13,029 bases of DNA, taken from Gemmatimonadota bacterium. GTDB lineage: Bacteria > Gemmatimonadota > Gemmatimonadetes > Longimicrobiales > UBA6960. Below the pieces are notes generated by a model. It was not told where the DNA came from. It searched no databases and saw nothing but the letters and a program-made list of their open reading frames with translations. How positions within the stretch are numbered: the first letter of the stretch is position 1; each line of letters begins with the position of its first letter. Position numbers and translations under genes: made by a program. The stretch spans positions 1 to 13,029 of the forward strand of contig JAHWKH010000025.1 in the NCBI GenBank assembly GCA_019347995.1, read 5' to 3'. Shown piece by piece: positions 6,872-13,029 of this stretch.

Positions 6872-7726
6872 ATGGAGATCCGACGCATCGCGGTGATCGG
6901 TGGCGGCACGATGGGCAACGGCATCGCCCACGTGTTCGCCCAGGGCGGGCACGACGTCATGCTGGTGGACGTGTCGCAGGACGTCCTGGATCGGGCGCGT
7001 GAGAGCATCGGCAGGAACCTGGACCGCCAGGTGAAGAAGGGCGCCGTGGCCGCCGGGGAGAAGGACGCCATCCTGGGCCGCGTGGACACGTCCACGTCGG
7101 TGGAGCGGGGGGTCGCCGACGCCGACCTGGTCGTGGAGGCCGTGCCCGAGAAGCCCGAGCTCAAGTACGAGCTGTTCGCGCGCCTCGACGAATCGGCGCC
7201 GGACGAGGCCCTCCTCGCCAGCAACACGTCGTCGATCTCCATCACGGCGATCGCCGCCCACACGAGCCGCCCCGAGAGGGTCATCGGGATGCACTTCATG
7301 AACCCGGTGCCCGTCATGCAGCTCGTCGAGGTCATCCGCGGCCTCGCCACCAGCGATGACACCACCGGCACGGTGATGGAGCTGTCGCGCGCCCTGGGCA
7401 AGACGCCGGTGGAGGTCAACGACTTCCCGGGCTTCGTGTCGAACCGCGTGCTCATGCCCATGATCAACGAGGCCGTGTTCGTCCTGATGGAAGGCGTGGC
7501 CGAGCCCGACGCCATCGACACGGTCATGAAGCTGGGCATGAACCACCCCATGGGGCCCCTGGCGCTGGCCGATCTCATCGGCCTGGACACCTGTCTGAAC
7601 ATCCTCGAGGTTCTCCACCGCGAGCTGGGCGACGACCGCTACCGCCCCTGTCCGCTGCTCCGCAAGCACGTGGCCGCGGGCTGGCTGGGACGCAAGAGCG
7701 GGCGCGGCTTCCATCGCTACGACTGA
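6872..7726 (+). CDS. hbd: 3-hydroxybutyryl-CoA / 3-hydroxyacyl-CoA dehydrogenase
   Basis: This 284-residue enzyme interconverts (S)-3-hydroxyacyl-CoA and 3-ketoacyl-CoA with NAD(H); single-domain members of this length usually act on short chains such as hydroxybutyryl-CoA. Seen in sequence are the Rossmann motif GGGTMGNGIA (10-19), the substrate serine in SNTSS (S117), the catalytic dyad H141 in HFMNPVP and E153 in QLVEVIRG, N191 in FPGFVSNR, and the C-terminal MGPLALADLIGLD block. I chose ATG 6872 because homologues begin with this motif spacing and 284 residues is the family length. A GGAGG at 6853-6857 is somewhat far (14 bases). An in-frame ATG at 6782, overlapping the protease stop, would add 30 residues of low-complexity Gly/Pro/Arg sequence. 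It sits between thiolase and acyl-CoA dehydrogenase, the two steps flanking it in beta-oxidation apart from the hydratase. Confidence 0.94.
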   Translation: MEIRRIAVIGGGTMGNGIAHVFAQGGHDVMLVDVSQDVLDRARESIGRNLDRQVKKGAVAAGEKDAILGRVDTSTSVERGVADADLVVEAVPEKPELKYELFARLDESAPDEALLASNTSSISITAIAAHTSRPERVIGMHFMNPVPVMQLVEVIRGLATSDDTTGTVMELSRALGKTPVEVNDFPGFVSNRVLMPMINEAVFVLMEGVAEPDAIDTVMKLGMNHPMGPLALADLIGLDTCLNILEVLHRELGDDRYRPCPLLRKHVAAGWLGRKSGRGFHRYD

Positions 7727-7738
7727 AGACCGGAGACC

Positions 7739-8911
7739 ATGAGCGCGACGCTGCTGACCGACGAACAGCTCGAGATCCGGGCTCTCGCCCGGGAGTTCGC
7801 CGCCGGAGAGATCCGTCCCCACACCGCGGCCTGGGACGAGGCGCGCGCCCTGGACGAGGGCATCTTCGCGAAGCTCGGCGAGCTGGGCTTCCTGGGCATG
7901 CTGGTGCCCGAGACGTACGGCGGCCTCGAGCTGGACCCCCTCACCTACCTCCTGGTCATCGAGGAGCTGGCGTGGGGCGACGCCTCCGTGGCGCTGGCCG
8001 TCGCCGTCCAGAGCTATCCCTGGGCGCGCATCCTGGTACGGTACGGATCCGACGAGCAGAAGGAGACGTGGCTGCCGCGGCTGGCCTCGGGCGAGGTCAT
8101 CGGGGCCTTCGCCCTGTCCGAGCCCGACGCCGGCAGCGACGCCGCTTCGCTGCGCACGAGGGCCGAGCGCGACGGCGACGGGTGGCGCCTGTCGGGCACC
8201 AAGCGCTGGGTCACCAACGGACAGCGAGCCGGCCTGGCGCTGGTGTTCGCGCGTACGTCCGAGGGCAACGGCGGCCACGGGATCGGCGTGTTCCTCGTGG
8301 AGCCCTCGACCGAGGGCTACCGGGTGACCGGCCGCGAGACCACCATGGGCGTCCGGGCCTCCGAGACGGTGACGGTGAGCCTGGAGGACGTCCGGGTCGG
8401 CGCCGACGCGCTGGTGGGCGACGCGTCGCGGGGTTTCCAGTACGCCATGGAGACGCTGGACATGGGACGCTGCTCCATCGCCGCCCAGGCCCTCGGCATC
8501 GCCCGCGCCGCGTACGAGCACGCCGTGGGGTACGCCCTGGAGCGCGAGCAGTTCGGCCAGGCCATCGCCGGCTTCGGCGCCATCCGCGACAAGCTGGCCG
8601 AGATGGCGCGGCGCATCGAGGCGGCCCGGGCCCTGACCCACGCCGCCATCCGTCGCCTGCACGCCACCGACGCGCCCGCCGGACCTTCGGCCACCGCGAT
8701 GGCCGCCATGGCCAAGATCACCGCTTCCGAGGCGGCCATGTGGGTGTCCGACGAGGCGGTGCAGGTGTTCGGGGGCTACGGCTACATGCGCGACTACCCC
8801 GTGGAGAAGCTCATGCGCGACGCCAAGGGGACGGAGATCTACGAAGGCACCAGCGAGATCCTGAGGCTGGTGATCGGACGCGAGCTGCTCCGGGACGTCC
8901 GGGGCTCATAG
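7739..8911 (+). CDS. Acyl-CoA dehydrogenase (FAD-dependent)
   Basis: This 390-residue flavoenzyme oxidises acyl-CoA to trans-2-enoyl-CoA, passing electrons to electron-transfer flavoprotein. The order is the family's: an N-terminal helical domain (1-125), a beta domain with AFALSEPDAGSDAASLRT (123-140) and the FAD-contacting WVTNG (157-161), and a C-terminal helical domain with EREQFGQAI (268-276) and QVFGGYGYMRDYPVEKLMRD (342-361). The catalytic base is E369 in IYEGTSEI, the position used by short/medium-chain and short-branched enzymes and not by isovaleryl- or long-chain types. This suits butyryl- or 2-methylacyl-CoA, but chain length is inferred. It begins 12 bases after the hydroxyacyl-CoA dehydrogenase stop, with a GGAG at 7732-7735 unusually close to the ATG. 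The next gene is an amino acid dehydrogenase, which would supply branched 2-oxo acids upstream of such an enzyme. Confidence 0.94.
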   Translation: MSATLLTDEQLEIRALAREFAAGEIRPHTAAWDEARALDEGIFAKLGELGFLGMLVPETYGGLELDPLTYLLVIEELAWGDASVALAVAVQSYPWARILVRYGSDEQKETWLPRLASGEVIGAFALSEPDAGSDAASLRTRAERDGDGWRLSGTKRWVTNGQRAGLALVFARTSEGNGGHGIGVFLVEPSTEGYRVTGRETTMGVRASETVTVSLEDVRVGADALVGDASRGFQYAMETLDMGRCSIAAQALGIARAAYEHAVGYALEREQFGQAIAGFGAIRDKLAEMARRIEAARALTHAAIRRLHATDAPAGPSATAMAAMAKITASEAAMWVSDEAVQVFGGYGYMRDYPVEKLMRDAKGTEIYEGTSEILRLVIGRELLRDVRGS

Positions 8912-8934
8912 CGAGGCGCGGGACCAGGCCTCCC

Positions 8935-8940
8935 AGGAGG
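8935..8940 (+). promoter_or_regulatory. Strong Shine-Dalgarno that fixes the GTG start of the amino acid dehydrogenase
   Basis: AGGAGG lies eight bases before GTG 8949, the best ribosome binding site in the window. It argues that translation starts at 8949 and includes the low-complexity N-terminal extension, rather than at a later internal codon. Confidence 0.75.
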
Positions 8941-8948
8941 GTCACACG

Positions 8949-10103
8949 GTGGAAGCGAGCACGAGAACTGCGGCGGCGGGCAAGGACGCGGGCCGGACGC
9001 CGGGCGCCGGCGACGGCACCCGTCCAGCGTCGGTCCCGGAAGACGCGAGCATCTTCGACCTGATGGCGGAGCGCCAGCACGAGCAGCTCGTCTTCTGGCA
9101 CGAGCCGCGGCTCGGCTACAAGGGCATCATCGCCATCCACGACACGTCCCTGGGCCCGGCCCTCGGCGGCACGCGCTTCTGGAGCTACGGGAGCGACCGG
9201 GAAGCGGTGGTCGACGCGCTGCGGCTCGCCCGCGGCATGACCTACAAGGCCGCCGTGGCGGGGGTGAACCTGGGCGGCGGGAAGTCGGTCATCATCGGCG
9301 ACAACAAGACCTCCCACCGCGAGCTCGTCTTCCGGGCCCACGGCCGCGCGGTGGAGTCGCTGGGGGGGCGCTACATCACAGCCGAGGACGTGGGCACCAG
9401 CGTGGACGACATGGAGTACATCCGCGCCGAGACGGACCACGTCGTGGGGGTGTACGGGGGCTCCGGAGATCCTTCGCCCATCACGGCCTTCGGCACGTTC
9501 AACGGCATCAAGGCCGCGGTCTGGCACCGCTACGGCGACGACGCCCTCGAGGGGAAGCACGTCCTGGTGCAGGGCCTCGGAAACGTGGGCTACCACCTGT
9601 GCGAGGATCTGCACGCCGAGGGCGCACGCCTCACGGTCACCGACATCGACCCCGCGAGGGTGCGGCTCGTCGTGGAGGCGTTCGACGCCACCCCCGTCGC
9701 TCCAGACGCCATCTACGACGTCGAGGCCGACATCTTCGCGCCCTGCGCGCTGGGAGCGGTGATCAACGACGAGACGCTCCCGCGCCTGCGCGTGGACATC
9801 ATCGCCGGGGCCGCGAACAACCAGCTCGCCGACAGCGACCGGCATGCCCGGGCGGTGCAGGAGAAGGGGATCCTCTACGCCCCCGACTACGTCATCAACG
9901 CCGGTGGCCTCATCAACGTATACGGCGAGCTCAAGGGGTGGTCGGCCGAGCGCTCCAAGCGGAAGGCCGGCGAGATCTACCAGACGCTGTGTCGCATCTT
10001 CGAGCGCGCGGACGAGGAAGGGCTGCCCACCGCCGAGGCGGCCGACCGCATCGCCGAGCAGCGCATCGCCGAGGCGCGCCACCTGGGCCGCACCTGGCTC
10101 TGA
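8949..10103 (+). CDS. Leu/Val/Phe-type NAD-dependent amino acid dehydrogenase
   Basis: Enzymes of this family oxidatively deaminate a branched-chain or aromatic amino acid to its 2-oxo acid, releasing ammonia and NADH. The 384-residue protein has the leucine-dehydrogenase blocks: [18 protein letters not shown] (57-74), [20 protein letters not shown] (96-115) with K100 and K112 spaced as the substrate and catalytic lysines, D147 in TAEDVGTS, and GLGNVG (209-214) of the NAD-binding Rossmann domain. All are shifted by about 32 residues because of an extra Ala/Gly/Thr-rich N terminus (1-32), supported by a strong ribosome binding site. Leucine, valine and phenylalanine dehydrogenases cannot be told apart reliably here. 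It lies 37 bases after the acyl-CoA dehydrogenase, consistent with branched-chain amino acid catabolism, and just before glyA. Confidence 0.9.
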   Translation: MEASTRTAAAGKDAGRTPGAGDGTRPASVPEDASIFDLMAERQHEQLVFWHEPRLGYKGIIAIHDTSLGPALGGTRFWSYGSDREAVVDALRLARGMTYKAAVAGVNLGGGKSVIIGDNKTSHRELVFRAHGRAVESLGGRYITAEDVGTSVDDMEYIRAETDHVVGVYGGSGDPSPITAFGTFNGIKAAVWHRYGDDALEGKHVLVQGLGNVGYHLCEDLHAEGARLTVTDIDPARVRLVVEAFDATPVAPDAIYDVEADIFAPCALGAVINDETLPRLRVDIIAGAANNQLADSDRHARAVQEKGILYAPDYVINAGGLINVYGELKGWSAERSKRKAGEIYQTLCRIFERADEEGLPTAEAADRIAEQRIAEARHLGRTWL

Positions 10104-10140
10104 TGCCGCGGCTTCCCCCACGCCCACGGAACGCCGACCC

Positions 10141-11409
10141 ATGATCCACGAGCACCTTCGCGCCGCCGACCCCGAGGTCTACGAATCGGTGGTCAACGAG
10201 GCCCGCCGACAGGCCACGCAGCTCGAGCTCATCGCCAGCGAGAACTTCGTGTCCCGGGCCGTGCTCGAGGCTGCGGGGACCGTCCTGACGAACAAGTACG
10301 CCGAGGGGCTTCCGGGGAAGCGCTACTACGGCGGCTGTGAGTGGGTGGACGTCTCCGAGGCGCTGGCACGCGATCGGGCGAAGGCGCTGTTCGGCGCCGA
10401 GCACGCCAACGTACAGCCCCACTCCGGCGCCCAGGCGAACATGGCGGCGTACCTCGCCGTGATGGAGCCCGGAGACCGCCTGCTCGGCATGAACCTGAGC
10501 CACGGAGGCCACCTCACCCACGGCTCTCCGGTGAACTTCAGCGGGAGGCTGTTCCAGGTGAGCGCGTACGGGGTGCGCGACTCCGACGGACGGGTGGACT
10601 ACGAGGCCCTCCGGCAGCAGGCCCTGGAGGAGCGCCCCAGGGTGATCGTGGCCGGGGCCAGCGCCTATCCCCGCATCCTGGACTTCGAGACCTTCGGCGA
10701 GATCGCCCGGGAGGCCGGCGCCCTCCTGATCGTGGACATGGCCCACATCGCGGGCCTGGTGGCCGCGGGGGAGCACCCGAGCCCGGTTCCCCACGCCGAC
10801 ATCGTCACCACCACGACGCACAAGACCCTGCGCGGGCCCCGGGGCGGCCTGATCCTCTGCAGGGAGGCCCACGCCAAGGCCATCGACAAGTCGGTGTTCC
10901 CGGGCATCCAGGGGGGCCCCCTCATGCACATCATCGCGGCCAAGGCGGTGGCCCTGCGCGAGGCGCTCCAGCCTTCGTTCCACACCTACGCCCGGCAGAT
11001 CGTGGCCAACGCCCGGGCCCTGGCCGGAGGCCTGTCGGAGCGGGGCTTCCACCTGGTGAGCGGCGGCACCGACACGCACCTCCTCCTGGTGGACCTGAGG
11101 CCCAGCCACGGGGATCTCACGGGGAAGGACGCCGAGCAGGCGCTGGAGCGCGCCGGCATGACGGTGAACAAGAACACCGTGCCGGGCGAGACCCGCTCGC
11201 CCTTCGTGACCTCGGGACTGCGCATCGGCACGCCGGCCGTCACCACGCGCGGCCTGCGCGAGGCGGAGATGGCACGCGTGGCGGGCTGGATCGCCCGGGT
11301 GCTGCACGCTCCCGGGGACGAGGACACCCTGCGCTCGGTGCGCCGCGAGGTGAGGGAGCTGTGCGACGCCTTCCCGCTCTACCAGGAGCTGGCCTCGGCC
11401 GATATCTGA
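10141..11409 (+). CDS. glyA: Serine hydroxymethyltransferase
   Basis: GlyA is a PLP enzyme that transfers the hydroxymethyl group of serine to tetrahydrofolate, giving glycine and 5,10-methylene-tetrahydrofolate, the main entry to one-carbon metabolism. The 422-residue protein has family length and all main blocks: [14 protein letters not shown] (28-41), [15 protein letters not shown] (51-65), [10 protein letters not shown] (91-100), D199 and H202 in [10 protein letters not shown], and the PLP-binding lysine K228 in [14 protein letters not shown], followed by [11 protein letters not shown]. The ATG at 10141 gives the usual N terminus; the Shine-Dalgarno is weak. It lies 37 bases after the amino acid dehydrogenase and may be the last gene of that transcript, as the next gap is 90 bases. 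Confidence 0.97.
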   Translation: MIHEHLRAADPEVYESVVNEARRQATQLELIASENFVSRAVLEAAGTVLTNKYAEGLPGKRYYGGCEWVDVSEALARDRAKALFGAEHANVQPHSGAQANMAAYLAVMEPGDRLLGMNLSHGGHLTHGSPVNFSGRLFQVSAYGVRDSDGRVDYEALRQQALEERPRVIVAGASAYPRILDFETFGEIAREAGALLIVDMAHIAGLVAAGEHPSPVPHADIVTTTTHKTLRGPRGGLILCREAHAKAIDKSVFPGIQGGPLMHIIAAKAVALREALQPSFHTYARQIVANARALAGGLSERGFHLVSGGTDTHLLLVDLRPSHGDLTGKDAEQALERAGMTVNKNTVPGETRSPFVTSGLRIGTPAVTTRGLREAEMARVAGWIARVLHAPGDEDTLRSVRREVRELCDAFPLYQELASADI

Positions 11410-11499
11410 GGCCGCCGGCCGGACGAGAATGCGCGGCCCCGCCGTCGCCGGTTCCGTCAAGGGCTGGCGCCTCGGCGGAGGGATCGTAACATTTCGCCC

Positions 11500-11880
11500 A
11501 TGACGGACCTGCAGTTCGCCGAGGAGATCCTCCTCCAGCTCCAGGAGAGGCATCCGCGCTTCCACGGGAAGGCGTACCTCTTCCTGCTCTCGGCGCTCCA
11601 CCACGTGATGGAGCGGCTCGAGGAGCCGCGCCACATCTCGGGGCAGGAGCTGGCGGAGGGCGCGCGGGAGGTGGCCATCGAGCGCTACGGCCCCCTGGCG
11701 CGCACCGTCCTCGAGCACTGGGGCATCCACGCCACCGACGACCTCGGCGCCATCGTCTTCGCCCTGGTGGAGTGCGGCATCCTCGTCAAGCAGAACGAGG
11801 ACCGGCGCGAGGACTTCCGCGACGTGTTCGACTTCGAGGAAGCCTTCGAGCTGGACTACCCCTGGGGGGCGAAGCTCTAG
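11500..11880 (+). CDS. Small uncharacterised protein, TIGR04138 / Minf_1886-like
   Basis: This 126-residue soluble, acidic protein has no signal peptide or membrane segment. Recognisable features are an N-terminal helix (LQFAEEILLQLQERHPRFH), a block KAYLFLLSALHHVMERL (24-40), HISGQELAEGAREVAIERYGPLART (45-69), VLEHWGIHATDDLGAIVFALVECGIL (70-95) and a Phe/Asp/Glu-rich tail FDFEEAFELDYPW (110-122). This is the pattern I associate with the uncharacterised family seen in Planctomycetes, Verrucomicrobia and Gemmatimonadota; no function is known to me. A GGAGGG at 11477-11482 is 17 bases before the ATG, too far for a standard site, while a TAACAT at 11488-11493 lies close enough to allow a leaderless transcript. 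It precedes a zinc-ribbon gene by 78 bases. Conserved family membership makes it a real gene despite the unknown role. Confidence 0.82.
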   Translation: MTDLQFAEEILLQLQERHPRFHGKAYLFLLSALHHVMERLEEPRHISGQELAEGAREVAIERYGPLARTVLEHWGIHATDDLGAIVFALVECGILVKQNEDRREDFRDVFDFEEAFELDYPWGAKL

Positions 11881-11908
11881 AGGGGTGTCGAAGAAGGGGA
11901 GGGTGTCC

Positions 11909-11920
11909 GAGCCGCGGCTC
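11909..11920. repeat. 12-base perfect palindrome upstream of the zinc-ribbon gene
   Basis: GAGCCGCGGCTC reads the same on both strands and sits in the 78-base gap before the zinc-ribbon start. Perfect 12-base palindromes are expected a few times by chance in this length, so this is weak evidence for an operator. Confidence 0.3.
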
Positions 11921-11958
11921 ACTCCGCACACGTTACCCGGCCACGCAAGAGACGCTAC

Positions 11959-12156
11959 ATGGCGGATGAAGGATCGTTTCCGCGCTGTCAGAAGTGCAAC
12001 GACGGGCTCCTCCTGCCCCTCTCCGACTACGGGCGGGACGGTGCCCCGATCCGCTACAAGGCCTGGGTGTGCTCCAATCCGGAGTGCGGCTTCAACATCC
12101 GCATCGACAACGGCGAGATCACCCTCGGCCGCACGATCGGGCAGAGCAACAAATAG
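11959..12156 (+). CDS. Small zinc-ribbon protein of unknown function
   Basis: This 65-residue protein has two cysteine pairs: C10 and C13 (CQKC) and C38 and C43 (CSNPEC). The CxxC and Cx4C knuckles are 24 residues apart, a pattern that should bind one zinc ion in a ribbon fold. Between them lies a charged loop (LSDYGRDGAPIRYKAW), and after them the strand-like GFNIRIDNGEITLGRTI. Codon use matches its neighbours and the cysteines sit in a coherent fold, which is why I accept so short a gene. A purine-rich AAGAGA (11947-11952) precedes the ATG. Zinc ribbons of this size bind nucleic acid or partner proteins; I do not recognise a specific family. It follows the TIGR04138-like gene and is itself followed by a hairpin. 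Confidence 0.75.
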   Translation: MADEGSFPRCQKCNDGLLLPLSDYGRDGAPIRYKAWVCSNPECGFNIRIDNGEITLGRTIGQSNK

Positions 12157-12181
12157 CGCCGCCGCTCCGGGAGGCGGCGCT
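12155..12181 (+). terminator. GC hairpin at the end of the zinc-ribbon gene, possible terminator
   Basis: AGCGCCGCC (12155-12163) and GGCGGCGCT (12173-12181) form a perfect nine-base stem with a nine-base loop, and the left arm begins within the TAG stop codon. No U tract follows, so this is not a classical intrinsic terminator. In a high-GC genome such a hairpin may still end transcription or protect the 3' end of the RNA. Confidence 0.5.
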
Positions 12182-12243
12182 CCCGCCGTCCGGCCGGCGG
12201 CCGCCCGTCCCTCCGCCTCGACATCCTTGAGCGCCCTCTTCCG

Positions 12244-13029
12244 GTGACGCCGCCGCTCCGCCCCTACGGTCTCGCAGACCTTCCCGTCCCCACGGGCGAG
12301 GAATCGGCGTCCTTCGACCGCTCGGCCATCGACGACCTCGGCGTACCGGAGCGTGTTCTCATGGAGAGCGCCGGCCGCGCCACCGCCCACGTCGTGCAGC
12401 GGCTGTGGCCCTCGGGCGAGGTGGTGGGCGTGGTGGGCGGCGGCAACAACGGGGGCGACACCCTGGTGGCCCTGCGCACGCTCTCGGCGTGGGGCCGGCG
12501 CGTGCGGGCCGTGGTCGTGGCCGACCGTCCCCGCGAGGAGCCCCTGTTGCATGGCCGGGCGCTCCCGCGGATCCTCGACGAGGGGCACGGCGACGCCCCC
12601 TGGGAGCTCCTGGCGGGGGCCGACGTCGTGCTGGACGGCGTCCTGGGCACGGGCATCCGCGGCGCTCCCCGCCCCCGGCAGGCGCGGGCGATCCAGGCGC
12701 TCAACGAAGCGCGAGCCCCGGTGCTGGCGCTGGATATCCCCTCGGGCGTGGACGCCGCCACGGGCGCGGTGGCCGGCGAGGCCGTGCGCGCCGACGTCAC
12801 GGTGGCGTTCGGTTGGCCCAAGCTCGGCACGCTGCTGGGGGAAGGGCGGCGCCACCGGGGGCGCCTCGTGGCTGTCGAGATCGGATTTCCCCCCCCCGGG
12901 CCGGACGCCTTCGGAGCCGCCCTGGTGACGCCGGCCTGGGCGGCGGCCCGCCTGCCGCGCCGCGAGCCGGAGACCCACAAGTACGAGGTGGGGGCCGTGC
13001 TGGTGGTGGCGGGCCGCCGGGGAATGGCC
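12244..13029 (+). CDS. nnr: Bifunctional NAD(P)H-hydrate epimerase / ADP-dependent dehydratase, 5' part
   Basis: This enzyme repairs hydrated, inactive NADHX and NADPHX: the N-terminal YjeF_N (NnrE) domain epimerises the R form, and the C-terminal YjeF_C (NnrD) domain dehydrates the S form using ADP. The frame runs open to the window end (262 codons seen). Seen features are an N-terminal helix RSAIDDLGVPERVLMESAGRA (26-46), the nucleotide loop GGGNNGGD (65-72), DGVLGTGIRG (131-140), LDIPSGVDA (163-171), DVTVAFGWPKLG (184-195), then a linker and THKYEVGAVLVVAGRRGMA (244-262), which begins the kinase-like NnrD domain. Fusion of both domains is common in bacteria. I chose GTG 12244 because it places the first helix at the usual distance; ATG 12361 would delete it. 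The gene follows the zinc-ribbon hairpin by 62 bases. Confidence 0.93.
   Translation, partial: MTPPLRPYGLADLPVPTGEESASFDRSAIDDLGVPERVLMESAGRATAHVVQRLWPSGEVVGVVGGGNNGGDTLVALRTLSAWGRRVRAVVVADRPREEPLLHGRALPRILDEGHGDAPWELLAGADVVLDGVLGTGIRGAPRPRQARAIQALNEARAPVLALDIPSGVDAATGAVAGEAVRADVTVAFGWPKLGTLLGEGRRHRGRLVAVEIGFPPPGPDAFGAALVTPAWAAARLPRREPETHKYEVGAVLVVAGRRGMA

Noticed and set aside
11410..11499. Terminator hairpin after glyA (GGCC-rich inverted segments)
   Set aside because: Only short four-to-five-base GGCC/CCGG pairings are present without a U tract. This is expected background in such GC-rich sequence.
9931..12978. A 1015-codon open frame on the minus strand spanning glyA to nnr
   Set aside because: It is antisense to four well-supported genes and its translation is low-complexity (Arg/Gly/His/Val-rich). 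Long antisense frames are expected when third codon positions are almost always G or C.

Overview
This is a high-GC bacterial chromosomal segment in which every supported gene lies on the + strand, with short gaps or 4-base overlaps. Gene content (a Rex regulator, a TIGR04138/Minf_1886-type small protein, an UMF1-type permease) and the 'CGCGGAGG' repeat elements suggest Gemmatimonadota or a neighbouring phylum. That assignment is an inference from family memory, with no marker gene to prove it. I see no phage, transposase, CRISPR, tRNA or rRNA genes.

Layout. Bases 1-1756 hold the 3' end of rsmA (16S rRNA dimethyladenosine transferase) and a complete MFS permease. Bases 1757-2199 are the only long non-coding stretch. 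It carries two oppositely oriented copies of a four-unit 'CGCGGAGG' repeat, a homopolymer-rich spacer, then a probable promoter overlapped by a perfect Rex operator. Bases 2200-4569 hold rex, a DnaQ-type DEDDh exonuclease that overlaps rex by four bases, and a metallo-beta-lactamase-fold hydrolase. Bases 4658-8911 form an acyl-CoA module: thiolase, a CPBP membrane protease, 3-hydroxyacyl-CoA dehydrogenase and acyl-CoA dehydrogenase. Bases 8949-11409 hold a Leu/Val/Phe-type amino acid dehydrogenase and glyA. Bases 11500-12156 hold two small uncharacterised genes (TIGR04138-like and a zinc ribbon), followed by a hairpin. From 12244 to the window end runs the 5' part of a bifunctional NAD(P)H-hydrate epimerase/dehydratase.

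How they may work together. Rex senses NADH/NAD+, and its gene sits behind its own operator, so it is very probably autoregulated. The downstream dehydrogenases (3-hydroxyacyl-CoA, acyl-CoA, amino acid) are redox-linked. The amino acid dehydrogenase plus acyl-CoA dehydrogenase, hydroxyacyl-CoA dehydrogenase and thiolase would fit branched-chain amino acid or short-chain fatty acid breakdown. An enoyl-CoA hydratase is missing here and must be elsewhere. The NAD(P)HX repair enzyme at the end also fits a redox theme, although proximity alone does not show co-regulation. Most of the window is ordinary metabolism. The best items for a second look are the intergenic repeat pair, the Rex operator/promoter overlap and the two small uncharacterised genes.
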